From: Nitrospinota bacterium | GTDB lineage: Bacteria; Nitrospinota; Nitrospinia; UBA9942 | Length of the DNA stretch: 5,682 nucleotides | NCBI GenBank assembly: GCA_016200365.1 | Contig: JACQEW010000291.1 | Span: forward strand, 1-5,682 | Direction: 5' to 3' | Part shown: positions 5,660-5,682 of the stretch, piece by piece | Layout: each line of letters begins with the position of its first letter | How positions within the stretch are numbered: position 1 is the stretch's first letter | Translations under genes and position numbers: made by a program | The notes under the pieces: model-generated | What the model saw: only the letters and a program-made list of their open reading frames with translations | The model's database searches: none | Told to the model about the DNA's origin: nothing

Positions 5660-5682
5660 AGGTTAATCGTATTGGAACACCA

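Noticed and set aside
1..5682. CRISPR array, tRNA or rRNA genes
   Set aside because: No regularly spaced repeats and no tRNA or rRNA-like sequence were seen on either strand.

Overview
The window reads as ordinary chromosomal DNA from a Gram-negative bacterium. The evidence is a lipoprotein signal, a Sec signal peptide, a bacterial-type GlgC, and tightly packed genes with clear Shine-Dalgarno sites. The gene content (geranylgeranyl-reductase-family flavoprotein, Uma2, DUF2283, caspase-like protein, DUF4384) and two kinds of short dispersed repeat recall Nitrospirota, Desulfobacterota or related uncultured lineages. That placement rests on general resemblance only and is of low confidence.

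Layout. Positions 1-178 are a non-coding leader, probably a divergent promoter region: a Shine-Dalgarno site at the left edge points to a minus-strand gene starting just outside the window. A plus-strand gene for a geranylgeranyl-reductase-family FAD protein follows (179-1315). It converges on a minus-strand cluster that fills the rest of the window. In transcription order (right to left) the cluster is: a DUF2283 protein (5659-5408), an ankyrin-repeat/caspase-like lipoprotein (5346-4048), a secreted protein with a FlgT/LPP20-like N-terminal region and a DUF4384-like C-terminal region (4045-3194), a Uma2/DUF820 PD-(D/E)XK-type protein (3160-2591), and glgC, ADP-glucose synthase (2588-1356). 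The gaps are 61, 2, 33 and 2 nt, so the last four genes are very likely cotranscribed.

How the parts may work together. The two exported proteins look like a functional pair. One is an envelope-anchored caspase-fold protease with an intact His/Cys dyad and an ankyrin protein-binding region. The other is a secreted partner carrying DUF4384, a domain I know mainly in caspase-containing proteins. Uma2 and glgC are joined to this pair by short gaps, with no evident mechanistic link; glgC supplies ADP-glucose for glycogen synthesis.

The most interesting non-gene signals are: a palindromic-type dispersed repeat that has become part of the signal-peptide coding sequence of the DUF4384 gene; two related ATCTGYG-type tandem motifs flanking the reductase gene, one of which supplies its stop codon; a good sigma-54-like -24/-12 match just ahead of the caspase gene; and an out-of-frame peptide across the DUF2283 start that looks like the relic of another small gene.
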